A stretch of DNA of 64,000 bases from Bacteroidota bacterium (GTDB taxonomy: Bacteria > Bacteroidota > Bacteroidia > Bacteroidales > UBA10428). A program made the position numbers and the translations under genes. The notes below the pieces were generated by a model. The model saw only the letters and a list, made by a program, of their open reading frames with translations, did not search any database and was not told the DNA's origin. The stretch is taken from assembly GCA_003252385.1 (NCBI GenBank), contig QKEH01000009.1, positions 16,916 to 80,915 on the forward strand, given 5' to 3'. Of the stretch, positions 35,925-45,617 are shown in pieces (within the stretch, counting starts at the first letter, position 1; every line of letters begins with the position of its first letter).

Positions 35925-37925
35925 TCAGCCCTGTTCATCGGCTACCTGTGCTAAACGCAACAAAGGTTGTCCTTCGCGTACCAAACCACCTTCTACATAA
36001 AGAACATCCTGAACCACGGCATTAAAGGGAATGCGTACCTCGTTTTCCATTTTCATGGATTCAATCACCAGCATACGATCCCCCTGATGCACCTTCTGGC
36101 CGGTGGTAACGTAAACTTTCACCAGTTTGCCGCTTATCGGAGCCTGAAGGATGTCCGAAAAAATGCTTTCGGTCTGAGTTTGATTTAATTGGGATCGCTT
36201 TGTCAGGGGCCTACGGGTGGTAAATTGCATCCTGTTAATGCCCTGTCCAATTTCAATACCATCCTCCTCGCCCCACGAATAATCCAATTGCCTCCAAATC
36301 CCTTGCATACAAACCATAAGTTTGCCACGGCCATGCATGGTTACCTCCATGTTATAGATCTTGTTGGCATGGTAAACGGATAACGTACGACCATCGACAT
36401 GGTCAATCTCCACCGACTGTTCTTCCCCATTGAGCCAAAAGGTGAGGTTTCGCTGCAGTTTCCAAGCACCCAACTGACGTATTGCCGGGGGAAGTGACAG
36501 CGTTTGGCGGTTCCAATGCAAATAAAGTGCAACCAGGCCCAAATGCAGTTTCTCTTCGAGAGTTGGAGTTAACGGAACCGTCAACTCTTTTAAATTCTGG
36601 TCGATAAACGAAGTGTTTATCCGATTGTCCAGAAAAGCCCGTGAATGAAGCACATTCCAAAGAAACACCTGATTATGTTTCAGACCCTGTATGGATATTT
36701 TTTCCAATGCTTCCCTCATCCGCATGAGGGTTTCCTCCCGATTAGAGCCATGCACAATTACTTTGGCAAGCAACGGATCAAAGGCTGCCCCTACCTCTAT
36801 TCCCGGCTGCAAATCGTACTCGACACGTACCGAGTGCAGCGGAAAGGACAGTTGGGTAATGGTTGCAACCGATGGACGGAAATCGCGTTGTGGGTCTTCG
36901 GCATACAGTCGTACTTCCATGGCATGCCCCTTTAGGGATGCCCTTTTCAAGTCGCTGCTCAGGGGGTGTCCCGCAGCCAGACGAATTTGCTCCTGCACCA
37001 GGTCGATACCGGTAACCATTTCGGTAACAGGGTGTTCTACCTGAATACGAGTATTCATCTCGAGAAAAAAATGGTTGCCATTGGAATCCACTAAAAACTC
37101 AACCGTACCCACATTGCGATAGCCTATTGCCCGAACCAGTTGCAGGGCATCGTGGTACAATTTTTCGCGAATAGCTGAAGTCAGTGATACTGCAGGTGCT
37201 TCTTCCAGTACTTTTTGGTACCGGCGCTGCAGACTGCATTCACGCTCAAACAAATGGGCTGCATGGCCATACTGGTCGGCCAGCACTTGTATTTCGATGT
37301 GGCGGCAACCATGCATCTGCTTTTCCACAAACACCTGATTATTGCCAAAGTAAGCAAGCGATTCGCGAGCGGTATGCTCCACCGCTTCCAAAAGTTCGCT
37401 TCGGTTACCGGCTACCCGCATGGCCTTTCCTCCACCACCCAGGGCAGGTTTAACCAAACAGGGAAACAGGGTGTCGTCCATGGAATCCATTATCTGTTCT
37501 GGCGAGCCATGCACCCCTGGAATAATGGGTATCCCAATTCGAAAGGCTACTTCCCGGGCAGCTGTTTTATCGCCCATCAGGCGTATATTTTCATCCGACG
37601 GGCCAATGAAGAGCAGGCCCCGCTCAACACAACGCCGGGCAAAGTCGGAATTTTCCGCTAAAAACCCATAGCCCGGATGAACTGCATCGCAACCGGAAGC
37701 ACAGGCAATATCCAGCAACTTTTCACCATTCAAAAAGGTCGAACTCAGCGGACCCGTACCCAGCGAAACCGCCTCATCAGCCTCATGAACATAGAGCAGG
37801 TCTTTTTCCGATTCGTTGTAAACCACTACCGAAGAAATTTCCATACGCTTCAGGGTTCGCAGAATGCGCCGTGCCATTTCCGACCGGTTTGCAATGAGTA
37901 CCTTTCGAATGGTTTTTAGCTCCAT
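35925..37925 (-). CDS. methylcrotonyl-CoA carboxylase, biotin-carrying alpha subunit
   Basis: 666 aa. The biotin carboxylase domain occupies residues 1-450 (VKPALGGGGKAMRVAG for ATP; HIEIQVLADQYGHAAHLFER; EMNTRIQVEHPVTEMVTG). A middle domain follows, and a C-terminal biotinyl domain with VIESMKMENEV, whose Lys carries biotin. The length and domain order match MCC or PCC alpha chains. Assignment to methylcrotonyl-CoA rests on the neighbouring beta subunit and hydratase. Its start overlaps the hydratase gene by 10 bp. Confidence 0.9.
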   Translation of the reverse strand: MELKTIRKVLIANRSEMARRILRTLKRMEISSVVVYNESEKDLLYVHEADEAVSLGTGPLSSTFLNGEKLLDIACASGCDAVHPGYGFLAENSDFARRCVERGLLFIGPSDENIRLMGDKTAAREVAFRIGIPIIPGVHGSPEQIMDSMDDTLFPCLVKPALGGGGKAMRVAGNRSELLEAVEHTARESLAYFGNNQVFVEKQMHGCRHIEIQVLADQYGHAAHLFERECSLQRRYQKVLEEAPAVSLTSAIREKLYHDALQLVRAIGYRNVGTVEFLVDSNGNHFFLEMNTRIQVEHPVTEMVTGIDLVQEQIRLAAGHPLSSDLKRASLKGHAMEVRLYAEDPQRDFRPSVATITQLSFPLHSVRVEYDLQPGIEVGAAFDPLLAKVIVHGSNREETLMRMREALEKISIQGLKHNQVFLWNVLHSRAFLDNRINTSFIDQNLKELTVPLTPTLEEKLHLGLVALYLHWNRQTLSLPPAIRQLGAWKLQRNLTFWLNGEEQSVEIDHVDGRTLSVYHANKIYNMEVTMHGRGKLMVCMQGIWRQLDYSWGEEDGIEIGQGINRMQFTTRRPLTKRSQLNQTQTESIFSDILQAPISGKLVKVYVTTGQKVHQGDRMLVIESMKMENEVRIPFNAVVQDVLYVEGGLVREGQPLLRLAQVADEQG

Positions 37926-38710
37926 TGTGGTTTCCTCCTTTCCAGGAAGGCCTGCAGGCCTTCCTGAGCTTCGTCCGATATGCGGCTGGCTGCAATAACT
38001 CGGGCAGTCAGTTCTTTCAAATCGGGGTTCACGTCCGGTGCGTTAAGTTGCCCCATCAGTTGTTTAATTCCTTTTTGTGCATGGGCCCCACCTTGCACAA
38101 TCGCATCTTTTAAACGATCGAATGCCGCATCCATATTTTGCGGTTGAATCCTTTCATCGACCAAACCCAGTGCAAGTGCTTCCTCCGCAGAAAATGAATT
38201 CCCCAGTAACATCAGCTGTTTGGCCTTGCCTGCACCAATACGATGTATAACATAGGGTGCAATGGTAGCCGGAATAAGCCCCAGTTTGACCTCGCCAAAT
38301 GCAAAGTGAGCAAGGTTGGAGGCCAACACAAAATCACAAACCGCAATCAATCCAATAGCACCGCCATAACAAGCTCCTTGTATGGTAGCCACCACTACTT
38401 TGGAACACTTATTCACGGCCTCAAACAAATCGGCCAGCAACCGGCATTCGGCCAGATTCTCTTCTTCAACCAAGTCTTTTGACGCTAACATCCAGTGAAT
38501 ATCTGCCCCTGCCGAAAAGGTATCGCCTGCCGATTGAATCCGGACTACACGCACATGATCCATCGAATTTATAGTATTGAAAGCCTTTAACAGCTCATGA
38601 ATCATTGCGGAGTTAAGTGCATTTCTTTTCTCGGGCCGGTTTAAGATAATTAGGGCCACTTGCTGACGAACGACCACCTGAATGCAGGGGTCTGATTTTG
38701 TAGCTTCCAT
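37916..38710 (-). CDS. enoyl-CoA hydratase, methylglutaconyl-CoA hydratase (LiuC) type
   Basis: 264 aa crotonase fold. RPEKRNALNSAMIHEL forms the start of the fold, SAGADIHWML the oxyanion region, GACYGGAIGLIAVCDFVLAS the second oxyanion loop, and FGEVKLGLIPATIAPYV the catalytic-Glu segment. The GLIPATIAPYV wording is characteristic of LiuC-type hydratases, which add water to 3-methylglutaconyl-CoA to give HMG-CoA. The start codon abuts the stop codon of the carboxyltransferase gene. Confidence 0.88.
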   Translation of the reverse strand: MEATKSDPCIQVVVRQQVALIILNRPEKRNALNSAMIHELLKAFNTINSMDHVRVVRIQSAGDTFSAGADIHWMLASKDLVEEENLAECRLLADLFEAVNKCSKVVVATIQGACYGGAIGLIAVCDFVLASNLAHFAFGEVKLGLIPATIAPYVIHRIGAGKAKQLMLLGNSFSAEEALALGLVDERIQPQNMDAAFDRLKDAIVQGGAHAQKGIKQLMGQLNAPDVNPDLKELTARVIAASRISDEAQEGLQAFLERRKPQWS

Positions 38711-40354
38711 TTACATGCGATAAATTCCGGCACGAGGTTCCGGAATGGTTTTATTCAAAGAGGTTTCGATGGCCATGGCCAGCACCTTTCGGGTATCGGC
38801 CGGATCGATGATCCCATCATCCCAGAGTTCCGATGAGGCAAAATACGCCGAACTTTCCAACTCGTATTTCTTAAGCACAGGTTCCTTCAGGTTGTTCATT
38901 TCCTGATTAGTGAGTTCTTTACCCTCCTTTTGCAACTGCTCCTGCTTAACCACTGCCAGGACTGTGGCTGCTTGCTCTCCCCCCATAACCGCCACCCTTG
39001 CATTGGGGTACATGAACATAAAATTCGGGTCGAAGGCCCTTCCTGACATGGCATAATTGCCAGCGCCATACGAGCCCCCATACACCAGGGTAAACCGGGG
39101 CACTACGGCATTGGCAACAGCATGCACCATTTTGGCACCATCGCGTGCAATACCGCCGTGTTCGTATTTCTTGCCCACCATAAATCCACTTACATTTTGC
39201 AGGAACAGCAGGGGTATTTTCCGGAAATTACATAGCTCGATAAAGTGGGTAGCCTTCAACGCCGACTCGGAATACAGAATGCCGTTATTGGCAATAATTC
39301 CAACCGGATATCCCATAATATGGGCAAATCCGGTGAGCAGTGTTTGGGCATATTTTTTTTTGAATTCGTGCCACTCGCTACGATCCACCAGTCGGGCAAT
39401 CACCTCGTAAGCATCCACCGCTTCGCGCGGCGACTGCCCTAAAATTCCATAGAGTTCTTCAATGGGGTACAGCGGATCGGCAGGTACCTCGGTATTTAAA
39501 ACCTGTTTTTCCGGCTTAGGGAGCGTTGCCACAATGGATCGCCCCAATTGCAAGGCATGTTCCTCGTCGCGTGCCAGGTGATCGGCTACCCCCGATACCG
39601 AGGTGTGCACCTCTCCCCCTCCCAGTTCTTCTGCGGATATCTTTTCGCCAGTGGCTGCCTGAACCAGTGGCGGACCACCTAAAAATATTGTTCCCTGCTC
39701 CCGGATAATGACTGTTTCATCACTCATGGCCGGAATGTAGGCTCCACCTGCCGTGCAGGATCCCATCACAATCGCTATCTGAGGAATGCCCTGTGCCGAC
39801 ATACGCGCCATATTAAAAAATATACGGCCAAAATCATCCCGGTCGGCAAATACCTTCGACTGTTCCCGCAAGAAAATACCTCCTGAATCAACCAGATAAA
39901 TGCAGGGTAAATTATTCTGCATCGCAATTTCCTGTGCCCGCAGGTGCTTCTTAATGGTTTCGGCTACATAGGTACCTCCCTTAACTAAAGAATCGTTCGC
40001 TATCACCACAACTTCCCTTCCATGGATGTAACCCACACCGGTAACGATTCCAGCGTTGGGAAATTGCCCATGGTATTTCCCATAGGCCGCAAAAACCGAC
40101 CATTCAAGAAATGGTGTGCCCACATCCAACAATCGGTCAATACGTTCCCGAACCGGTAAGCGCCCCCGGGAGAGATGACGTTCCAGCAAATGCGATTCCC
40201 GAACACTTTGCTCGCTAAGTTTTCTTCGAAAATCGGCTATCAGTTCCCGGTACGATGCCGTACGTTGCAGAAATTCGGGATCCTTAACCAGAAGCCGTGT
40301 AACCAGTGATTCCAAATTGTATAATTCCTTAATACGTTTTAGCCACTTTAACAC
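38711..40354 (-). CDS. methylcrotonyl-CoA carboxylase, carboxyltransferase beta subunit
   Basis: 547 aa from a GTG at 40354; no ATG is available. The carboxyltransferase fold has the MCC-specific stretch VANDSLVKGGTY-like (here IANDSLVKGGTYVAET) followed by IKKHLRAQEIA, then YLVDSGGIFLREQ, VMGSCTAGGAYIPAMSDE and FLGGPPLVQAATGE. This wording separates MCC from propionyl-CoA carboxylase. It moves CO2 from biotin to 3-methylcrotonyl-CoA. First gene of the nine-gene operon, with a good promoter 63 bp upstream. Confidence 0.92.
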   Translation of the reverse strand: MLKWLKRIKELYNLESLVTRLLVKDPEFLQRTASYRELIADFRRKLSEQSVRESHLLERHLSRGRLPVRERIDRLLDVGTPFLEWSVFAAYGKYHGQFPNAGIVTGVGYIHGREVVVIANDSLVKGGTYVAETIKKHLRAQEIAMQNNLPCIYLVDSGGIFLREQSKVFADRDDFGRIFFNMARMSAQGIPQIAIVMGSCTAGGAYIPAMSDETVIIREQGTIFLGGPPLVQAATGEKISAEELGGGEVHTSVSGVADHLARDEEHALQLGRSIVATLPKPEKQVLNTEVPADPLYPIEELYGILGQSPREAVDAYEVIARLVDRSEWHEFKKKYAQTLLTGFAHIMGYPVGIIANNGILYSESALKATHFIELCNFRKIPLLFLQNVSGFMVGKKYEHGGIARDGAKMVHAVANAVVPRFTLVYGGSYGAGNYAMSGRAFDPNFMFMYPNARVAVMGGEQAATVLAVVKQEQLQKEGKELTNQEMNNLKEPVLKKYELESSAYFASSELWDDGIIDPADTRKVLAMAIETSLNKTIPEPRAGIYRM

Positions 40355-40416
40355 CGTACATTTACAGATTGTTTACTGGTTACCGATAAGTACAACCCTG
40401 CCATTCCGTCCGCTGA

Positions 40417-40447
40417 TAAACATAACGTGACCTATATCTAAAGCAAA
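40417..40447 (-). promoter_or_regulatory. promoter of the leucine-mevalonate operon
   Basis: On the minus strand TTTG (40444-40447), a 19-bp spacer, then TATGTTTA (40417-40424), matching TTTG-N19-TAnnTTTG with one mismatch. The predicted start near 40410 leaves a leader of about 55 nt before the GTG. Confidence 0.6.
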
Positions 40448-40539
40448 TTTTGTCACACTGACAGCGACATTCATTCATTTATTACTAATTTTAATGAAAC
40501 TTCACTGCCCATTTACCGTTTCACAGAAAAATTCTTACT

Positions 40540-40902
40540 ATGAACTCAGCTGTCGCCCGCAAACGCAACCAACGCAGATACAATGTTCCGGTTATCGGAC
40601 ATTTTGCCAACCGGAGCATCCGTTTTAATTCCATTATCGAAGCCGAAGACCATACCGGAATTTCCTACACGCTGATTTTTGAAGCATGCGTCGGAAAAAT
40701 TTACAAAGCCCGAAATGTATATTGGGAATTTGCCAATGGCACCCACTTTCTGAAATACAAGGCCCATTATATCAAACAACAAGCTGCACTGGCCGAGTCC
40801 GGAGGTCACGGACATGGCGGACACGGGCACGGAGGACATGGGCATTCTGATAAACAGGCTGCACTGGAACCACACCAACACGATTCGCACAAGAAACATT
40901 AA
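40540..40902 (+). CDS. small protein with His/Gly-rich tail, unknown function
   Basis: 120 aa, not recognised. Residues 1-82 look folded and basic at the start (ARKRNQRRYNVPVIGHF, then YTLIFEACVGKIYKARNVYWEF). Residues 88-104 are a repeat of the unit Gly-Gly-His-Gly-His, and the end is His-rich too (EPHQHDSHKKH), which suggests binding of nickel, zinc or copper. No signal peptide, so it should be cytoplasmic. It ends 4 bp inside the end of the convergent pdxB gene. Confidence 0.65.
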   Translation: MNSAVARKRNQRRYNVPVIGHFANRSIRFNSIIEAEDHTGISYTLIFEACVGKIYKARNVYWEFANGTHFLKYKAHYIKQQAALAESGGHGHGGHGHGGHGHSDKQAALEPHQHDSHKKH

Positions 40903-42035
40903 CCACCTGCCTCTACCTGAAAACCCAACTGCTCCAGCTTTACAACATCCTCCTGGCAAGCATTTTTCAATTGTACGGTGTACGCCAAAAATTCCCTCCT
41001 TACCCGATAGCTACCCCGAATTCTTTCAAAATCGGAAGGCGCCCGCCTGAGAAGTGCATCATCTTCGGAAATGGGATAGCATTTTAACACCAGTTCACAC
41101 ACTACCTGCTGAAAAGTTTTGTTCCCGGTATTGCATATCAATTGGTGGGTAATCGGAACCGGTAACACCGGAATCCAGTCCTCCAGGTTCAATCCCATAT
41201 AAAGACCTGCTTCCTTTACCACCATGCGTGTGGCATTGGCTTTCCCATCGGAAGAATAACCAGCAATATGCGGAGTGGCCAGCGCCGATCGGCTCAGTAA
41301 TTCCAGGTCAATATCGGGTTCGTTTTCCCACACATCCAGTATGGCTTGGTTGCGGTCATTCCCATCCAGAAATTGCTTCAGAGCAAGTGAGTCAATTACT
41401 TCGCCTCGGGATGTATTAATCACCAAGGCACCCGAATTTACCTTACTAAAAAACTGCGCATCGGCCAGGTGAAAGGTCGCATCGCTTCCCTCCCTGGTCA
41501 GGGGAACATGAAAGGACAGTATGTCGGCTTCCTGAAGTACCTGTTGCAACGAACAAAAAATCCTTTCTCCTTCCCTGCGAACCCGGGGAGGGTCGTTGAG
41601 CAAGACCCGCATACCCAAAATTCCTGCAAGATGAGCCACCTTTCTTCCTACATTTCCTACCCCAATAATTCCAAGAACCCGCGTGGAAAGATCGACCCGG
41701 TGGTGTTCGGCCCAATGAAGCAAGGCACTGGCCACATACTGCATAACCGAACCCGAATTGCAGCCCGGAGCATTCTTCCAAAATATTCCGGCACCTTGGC
41801 AATAATTGGTGTCGATATGATCGGTTCCTATGGTGGCACTAAGTATGAGCTTTACGCTGCTCCCTTCCAGTAAGTCGCGGTTGCAAAGAGTGCGTGTCCG
41901 AACAATGAGGATGTCGCAAAAACGAACATCGGCAGGGGTTATGTCGCTGCCGGGAAGATAGACTACATGGGCATACTCTTCCAACACTCCCTGTATAAAT
42001 GGAATCTTATCGTCTATAACTATTCGGTATCGCAT
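40899..42035 (-). CDS. pdxB: 4-phosphoerythronate dehydrogenase
   Basis: 378 aa D-2-hydroxyacid dehydrogenase. Near the N terminus are RTRTLCNRDLL and LSATIGTDHID; the NAD-binding GIIGVGNVGRKVA follows, then NTSRGEVID (catalytic Arg), the Glu in WENEPDID and the catalytic His in ATPHIAGYSSDGKANA. The GYSSDGK wording and the extra C-terminal domain of about 90 residues are specific to PdxB, which acts in pyridoxal phosphate synthesis. Single gene. Confidence 0.95.
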   Translation of the reverse strand: MRYRIVIDDKIPFIQGVLEEYAHVVYLPGSDITPADVRFCDILIVRTRTLCNRDLLEGSSVKLILSATIGTDHIDTNYCQGAGIFWKNAPGCNSGSVMQYVASALLHWAEHHRVDLSTRVLGIIGVGNVGRKVAHLAGILGMRVLLNDPPRVRREGERIFCSLQQVLQEADILSFHVPLTREGSDATFHLADAQFFSKVNSGALVINTSRGEVIDSLALKQFLDGNDRNQAILDVWENEPDIDLELLSRSALATPHIAGYSSDGKANATRMVVKEAGLYMGLNLEDWIPVLPVPITHQLICNTGNKTFQQVVCELVLKCYPISEDDALLRRAPSDFERIRGSYRVRREFLAYTVQLKNACQEDVVKLEQLGFQVEAGG

Positions 42036-42278
42036 GGGTTAATATTTGGCATCAAGATACGGTATAAATATGGGTTTACGAAGGCACATTGAAACCCTGA
42101 ACAGAACGGTTCCTGTATCTGAAAAAAACACACATTATTTCGCATAAAACCAATTTTTGCATACACTTTAGCGTTCCACTTGCGTTATTAACAAATCGCA
42201 AACAATATTCACAATTTATCGTAGAATTCAATATTTAATTGTTACTTTGATTTATAGTATTACCACAGCCCGCACGCA

Positions 42279-45200
42279 ATGACCTTTCAAATGTATTGCC
42301 TACCAGCTATTTACACAGCCGGAATTTCCCTGATTTCGGGTATTTCCCTTGTTCTCTCCGGCAGTATCCTTCCCATTCTTCTTTACTTCGGTTTCAGGTT
42401 CTTCTTCCGTAAAAACGCCAATCCGGTTAAAGCTGCCGCATCCAGCATATTCGACGAAAACGACCAATTAAATACCCTATTCAATAACTTGCCCAATGGG
42501 GTATATATTAAAGATAATGCCTCACGTTATATTTTGTGTAACGAGCGCTTTTCTGCTTCCCTAAAAACCGATCGCCCCGATAAATTATATGGCAAAACGG
42601 ATTTGGATCTTTACCCTGGAAACGACGGTGCCAAATATATGGAAGAAGATCAGGAAATCATTACCGGGCAGAAAGAGATCATTGACCGGGTGCAGGAATC
42701 CATTAAACACGGAAAGAAATACTTCTCGCATACCGTTAAAATACCCATCCGTAATAAGCAAGGCTCCATCATTGGTCTGATGGGTACCTGTTCGGATATT
42801 ACCGCCCAAAAAACAGCCACCCTGCTACTGGAAGAACAAAATGTAGCGCTGGAAAAAGAGCGAGGCCTGTTCAGGGCGCTAATGGATAACATGCCCGACA
42901 CCATCTATATTAAAGACAGCGAAGGTCGTTTTCTGGATGGCAATCCGGCTCTCATTGATGTTACCAAGGCAGGAAACCGGAAGAATTTATTGGGCAAAAC
43001 CGATTTCGATTTCTTCCCCAAAGAAGTGGCTGAGATCTATTTTAACGACGACCAAACCTGTTTGCAAACCGGTCAAGCTGTGTATAACAACGAACAGGTT
43101 AGCTTTGATGCCAAAGGTAATATTCGCATTAAATCTACCATCAAGGTTCCTTTCAGGGATGCGGAAGGCAACATTCTGGGGTTGGTGGGAATAGGCCGCG
43201 ATATCACCAAACAAAAAGAAATAGAAGACAAACTCCTGGAACAGGCACAAAGCCTGCAAGAGACCAATGTATTGTTGGAAGAACGGCAGGAAGAAATCAA
43301 TCAGCAATCGGACGAACTGAGTGCCCAGAACCGGATCCTGGAGGAAGATAAAAGGCTGTTGCGCACACTGATTGACAGCTTACCTGATCTTATTTACATT
43401 AAGGACAGAAATTCCCGTTTCATTACTGTCAATAAGAAAATGATGTCGATTTTTAAAACCGACAACCTGGATCGTATCATTGGGAAAACGGATAGCGATT
43501 TTTACCCGAGTGAATATGTTAAAGGAATGATGGAAGACGACCTGAATGTTCTGAAAACGGGAAAGATTATAATGGATAAAGAGGAACCCGGTATCGATGA
43601 GGAAGGTAATTTCATTCAACTGCTCACCACCAAGGTTCCCCTGCGCGACCCTGAAGGTGAGATTGTTGGAATTATTGGCATTGCCCGCGATATTACGGTG
43701 CTCAAGGAGGCCGAATTGGCTCTTAAGGAACAAGCCGAGAGCATGAAAGAAATTAATGTACTCCTGGAAGAAAGGCAGGAAGAAATTCAACAACAATCCA
43801 CTGAATTACGAAGCCAGAATATCATTCTCGAAAACGAACGTAACCTGTTACGCGCCCTAATTGACACCCTCCCCGACTTTATTTACATTAAGGATACCGA
43901 AAGCCGGTTTATCACCGCTAATAAGAAACTCATCGAATTGTTTAAGGTGCCTTCACCGGAATTTCTGGAAGGTAAAATCGATTTCGACTTCTTCCCCAAG
44001 GACATTGCCCAATTGTACTACGATGATGAGCAGCAGATCTTTAAAACCAATCAGCCGATCATCAGCAAGGAAGAAGTGGGAATGGATGTACAAGGTAACG
44101 AACTGGTAGTATCCACCACCAAGGTGCCTTTTTACGACGCTAATGGCCATATTGCCGGCTTGGTAGGTATTGGGCGCGATGTGACCAAAATGCGCCAGTA
44201 TTCCACGCGTTTGGAACAACAGGCGGTAGAGCTTCAAAAAAACAACGCGCTGCTAACCGAAAAACAGGAAGAAATTCAAAAACAAAGTGAATACCTCAAC
44301 GAGCACAACCAGATTCTGGATCGGGAAAGGAAACTGTTACGCACGCTCATCGACAATATGCCCGATTACATTTATGTTAAAGATAGCGAGAGCCGTTTCC
44401 AACTGCTGAATAAGAAGCTGCTTGAATTGATTGGATTCACCAGTTACAATGATGTGATCGGAAAAACAGATTTCGATTTCGAACAGTTTAAAGGAGTCGC
44501 CCAGTTGTATTTCGACGATGAACAGCGGATTATTAAAAGCCGCAAGGCCATCATCAATAAGGAAGAAATAGGTTTTGACGAGAACAAACGTCAACGGGTG
44601 ATTTCAACCACCAAGGTACCCTATTTCGATGAGAGCAACCATGTGATTGGGATTGTAGGCATAGGACGGGATATTACCAAGCAAAAAAATGCCGAAAAAC
44701 AACTTCGTGAGCAGGCTCAAAACCTTCAGGAAGTGAATATAATTCTGGAAGAACGCCAGGAAAAAATCCAGCATCAGTCGGAAGAAATATCAAAACAATC
44801 TAAAATCCTCCAACGAGCCAATCACGAACTGGAACAACTCAACGCAACCAAGAACAAGTTCTTTTCCATCATTGCACACGATTTAAAAAATCCGTTCCAG
44901 GCCATATTCGGCTTCTCGGAGTTGCTTCTCCGAAATTTCAGCGACTTTGAGGATGCCCAGAAAATGGAACTTCTGGGGATGATTAAAACCTCCTCGGAAA
45001 GTGCCTTCGACTTACTGGAAAACCTACTCCAATGGGCTCGTACACAAACCGACCGGATTAAATACAATCCCATTAAACTGGATTTATCCGAACTGATACA
45101 ACAAAACATTGAGGTGAGCCGCGGTAGTGCCGAGAACAAACATATTACACTGGTTGCTGAGATTCGATGCAATCAGGCCGCTTATGCCGACAAAAACATG

Positions 45201-45533
45201 GTCAACCTGATCATTCGGAACCTGATCAGCAATGCAATAAAATTTACAGACAACCAGGGGGTTATTACCATTCAGTGTGCCGATGCGGGGAATACTATGC
45301 TGGCGATATCCATAGCCGATACAGGTATAGGCATATCGGATGATAACATTGCCAAGCTCTTCCGCATTGATGAATACTTTTCCACATCAGGTACTGCCGG
45401 AGAAGGAGGCACCGGCCTGGGACTTATTATTTGCAAAGAATTTGTAGAAAAAAACAAAGGAGCCATCTCCATTAACAGCGAACCCGGTGTAGGCACCACG
45501 TTTACATTCACCCTTCCAAAATTCCGAGATTAA
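42279..45533 (+). CDS. sensor histidine kinase with five tandem PAS repeats
   Basis: 1084 aa. One N-terminal membrane helix (about residues 12-42). Five PAS domains begin near residues 66, 196, 360, 524 and 686. Each opens with a line like LPDLIYIKDRNSRFI and ends with GIGRDIT. Between repeats 2 to 5 and before the kinase sits a coiled-coil linker with EERQEEI-QQS. HisKA has the phospho-His in FSIIAHDLKNPFQAIFGF (about 865), and HATPase_c has NLISNAIKFT and DTGIGI. No receiver. The PAS-linker units are similar enough to indicate internal duplication. Orphan kinase, divergent from pdxB. Confidence 0.9.
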   Translation: MTFQMYCLPAIYTAGISLISGISLVLSGSILPILLYFGFRFFFRKNANPVKAAASSIFDENDQLNTLFNNLPNGVYIKDNASRYILCNERFSASLKTDRPDKLYGKTDLDLYPGNDGAKYMEEDQEIITGQKEIIDRVQESIKHGKKYFSHTVKIPIRNKQGSIIGLMGTCSDITAQKTATLLLEEQNVALEKERGLFRALMDNMPDTIYIKDSEGRFLDGNPALIDVTKAGNRKNLLGKTDFDFFPKEVAEIYFNDDQTCLQTGQAVYNNEQVSFDAKGNIRIKSTIKVPFRDAEGNILGLVGIGRDITKQKEIEDKLLEQAQSLQETNVLLEERQEEINQQSDELSAQNRILEEDKRLLRTLIDSLPDLIYIKDRNSRFITVNKKMMSIFKTDNLDRIIGKTDSDFYPSEYVKGMMEDDLNVLKTGKIIMDKEEPGIDEEGNFIQLLTTKVPLRDPEGEIVGIIGIARDITVLKEAELALKEQAESMKEINVLLEERQEEIQQQSTELRSQNIILENERNLLRALIDTLPDFIYIKDTESRFITANKKLIELFKVPSPEFLEGKIDFDFFPKDIAQLYYDDEQQIFKTNQPIISKEEVGMDVQGNELVVSTTKVPFYDANGHIAGLVGIGRDVTKMRQYSTRLEQQAVELQKNNALLTEKQEEIQKQSEYLNEHNQILDRERKLLRTLIDNMPDYIYVKDSESRFQLLNKKLLELIGFTSYNDVIGKTDFDFEQFKGVAQLYFDDEQRIIKSRKAIINKEEIGFDENKRQRVISTTKVPYFDESNHVIGIVGIGRDITKQKNAEKQLREQAQNLQEVNIILEERQEKIQHQSEEISKQSKILQRANHELEQLNATKNKFFSIIAHDLKNPFQAIFGFSELLLRNFSDFEDAQKMELLGMIKTSSESAFDLLENLLQWARTQTDRIKYNPIKLDLSELIQQNIEVSRGSAENKHITLVAEIRCNQAAYADKNMVNLIIRNLISNAIKFTDNQGVITIQCADAGNTMLAISIADTGIGISDDNIAKLFRIDEYFSTSGTAGEGGTGLGLIICKEFVEKNKGAISINSEPGVGTTFTFTLPKFRD

Positions 45534-45617
45534 GGGGTTCTGGTAAAAACAGCAGCCCTTCTATCTCAAGATTACTGTCAAAGTTCATAATCGCTGGAAA
45601 TGTATAGGTTAACGGGT

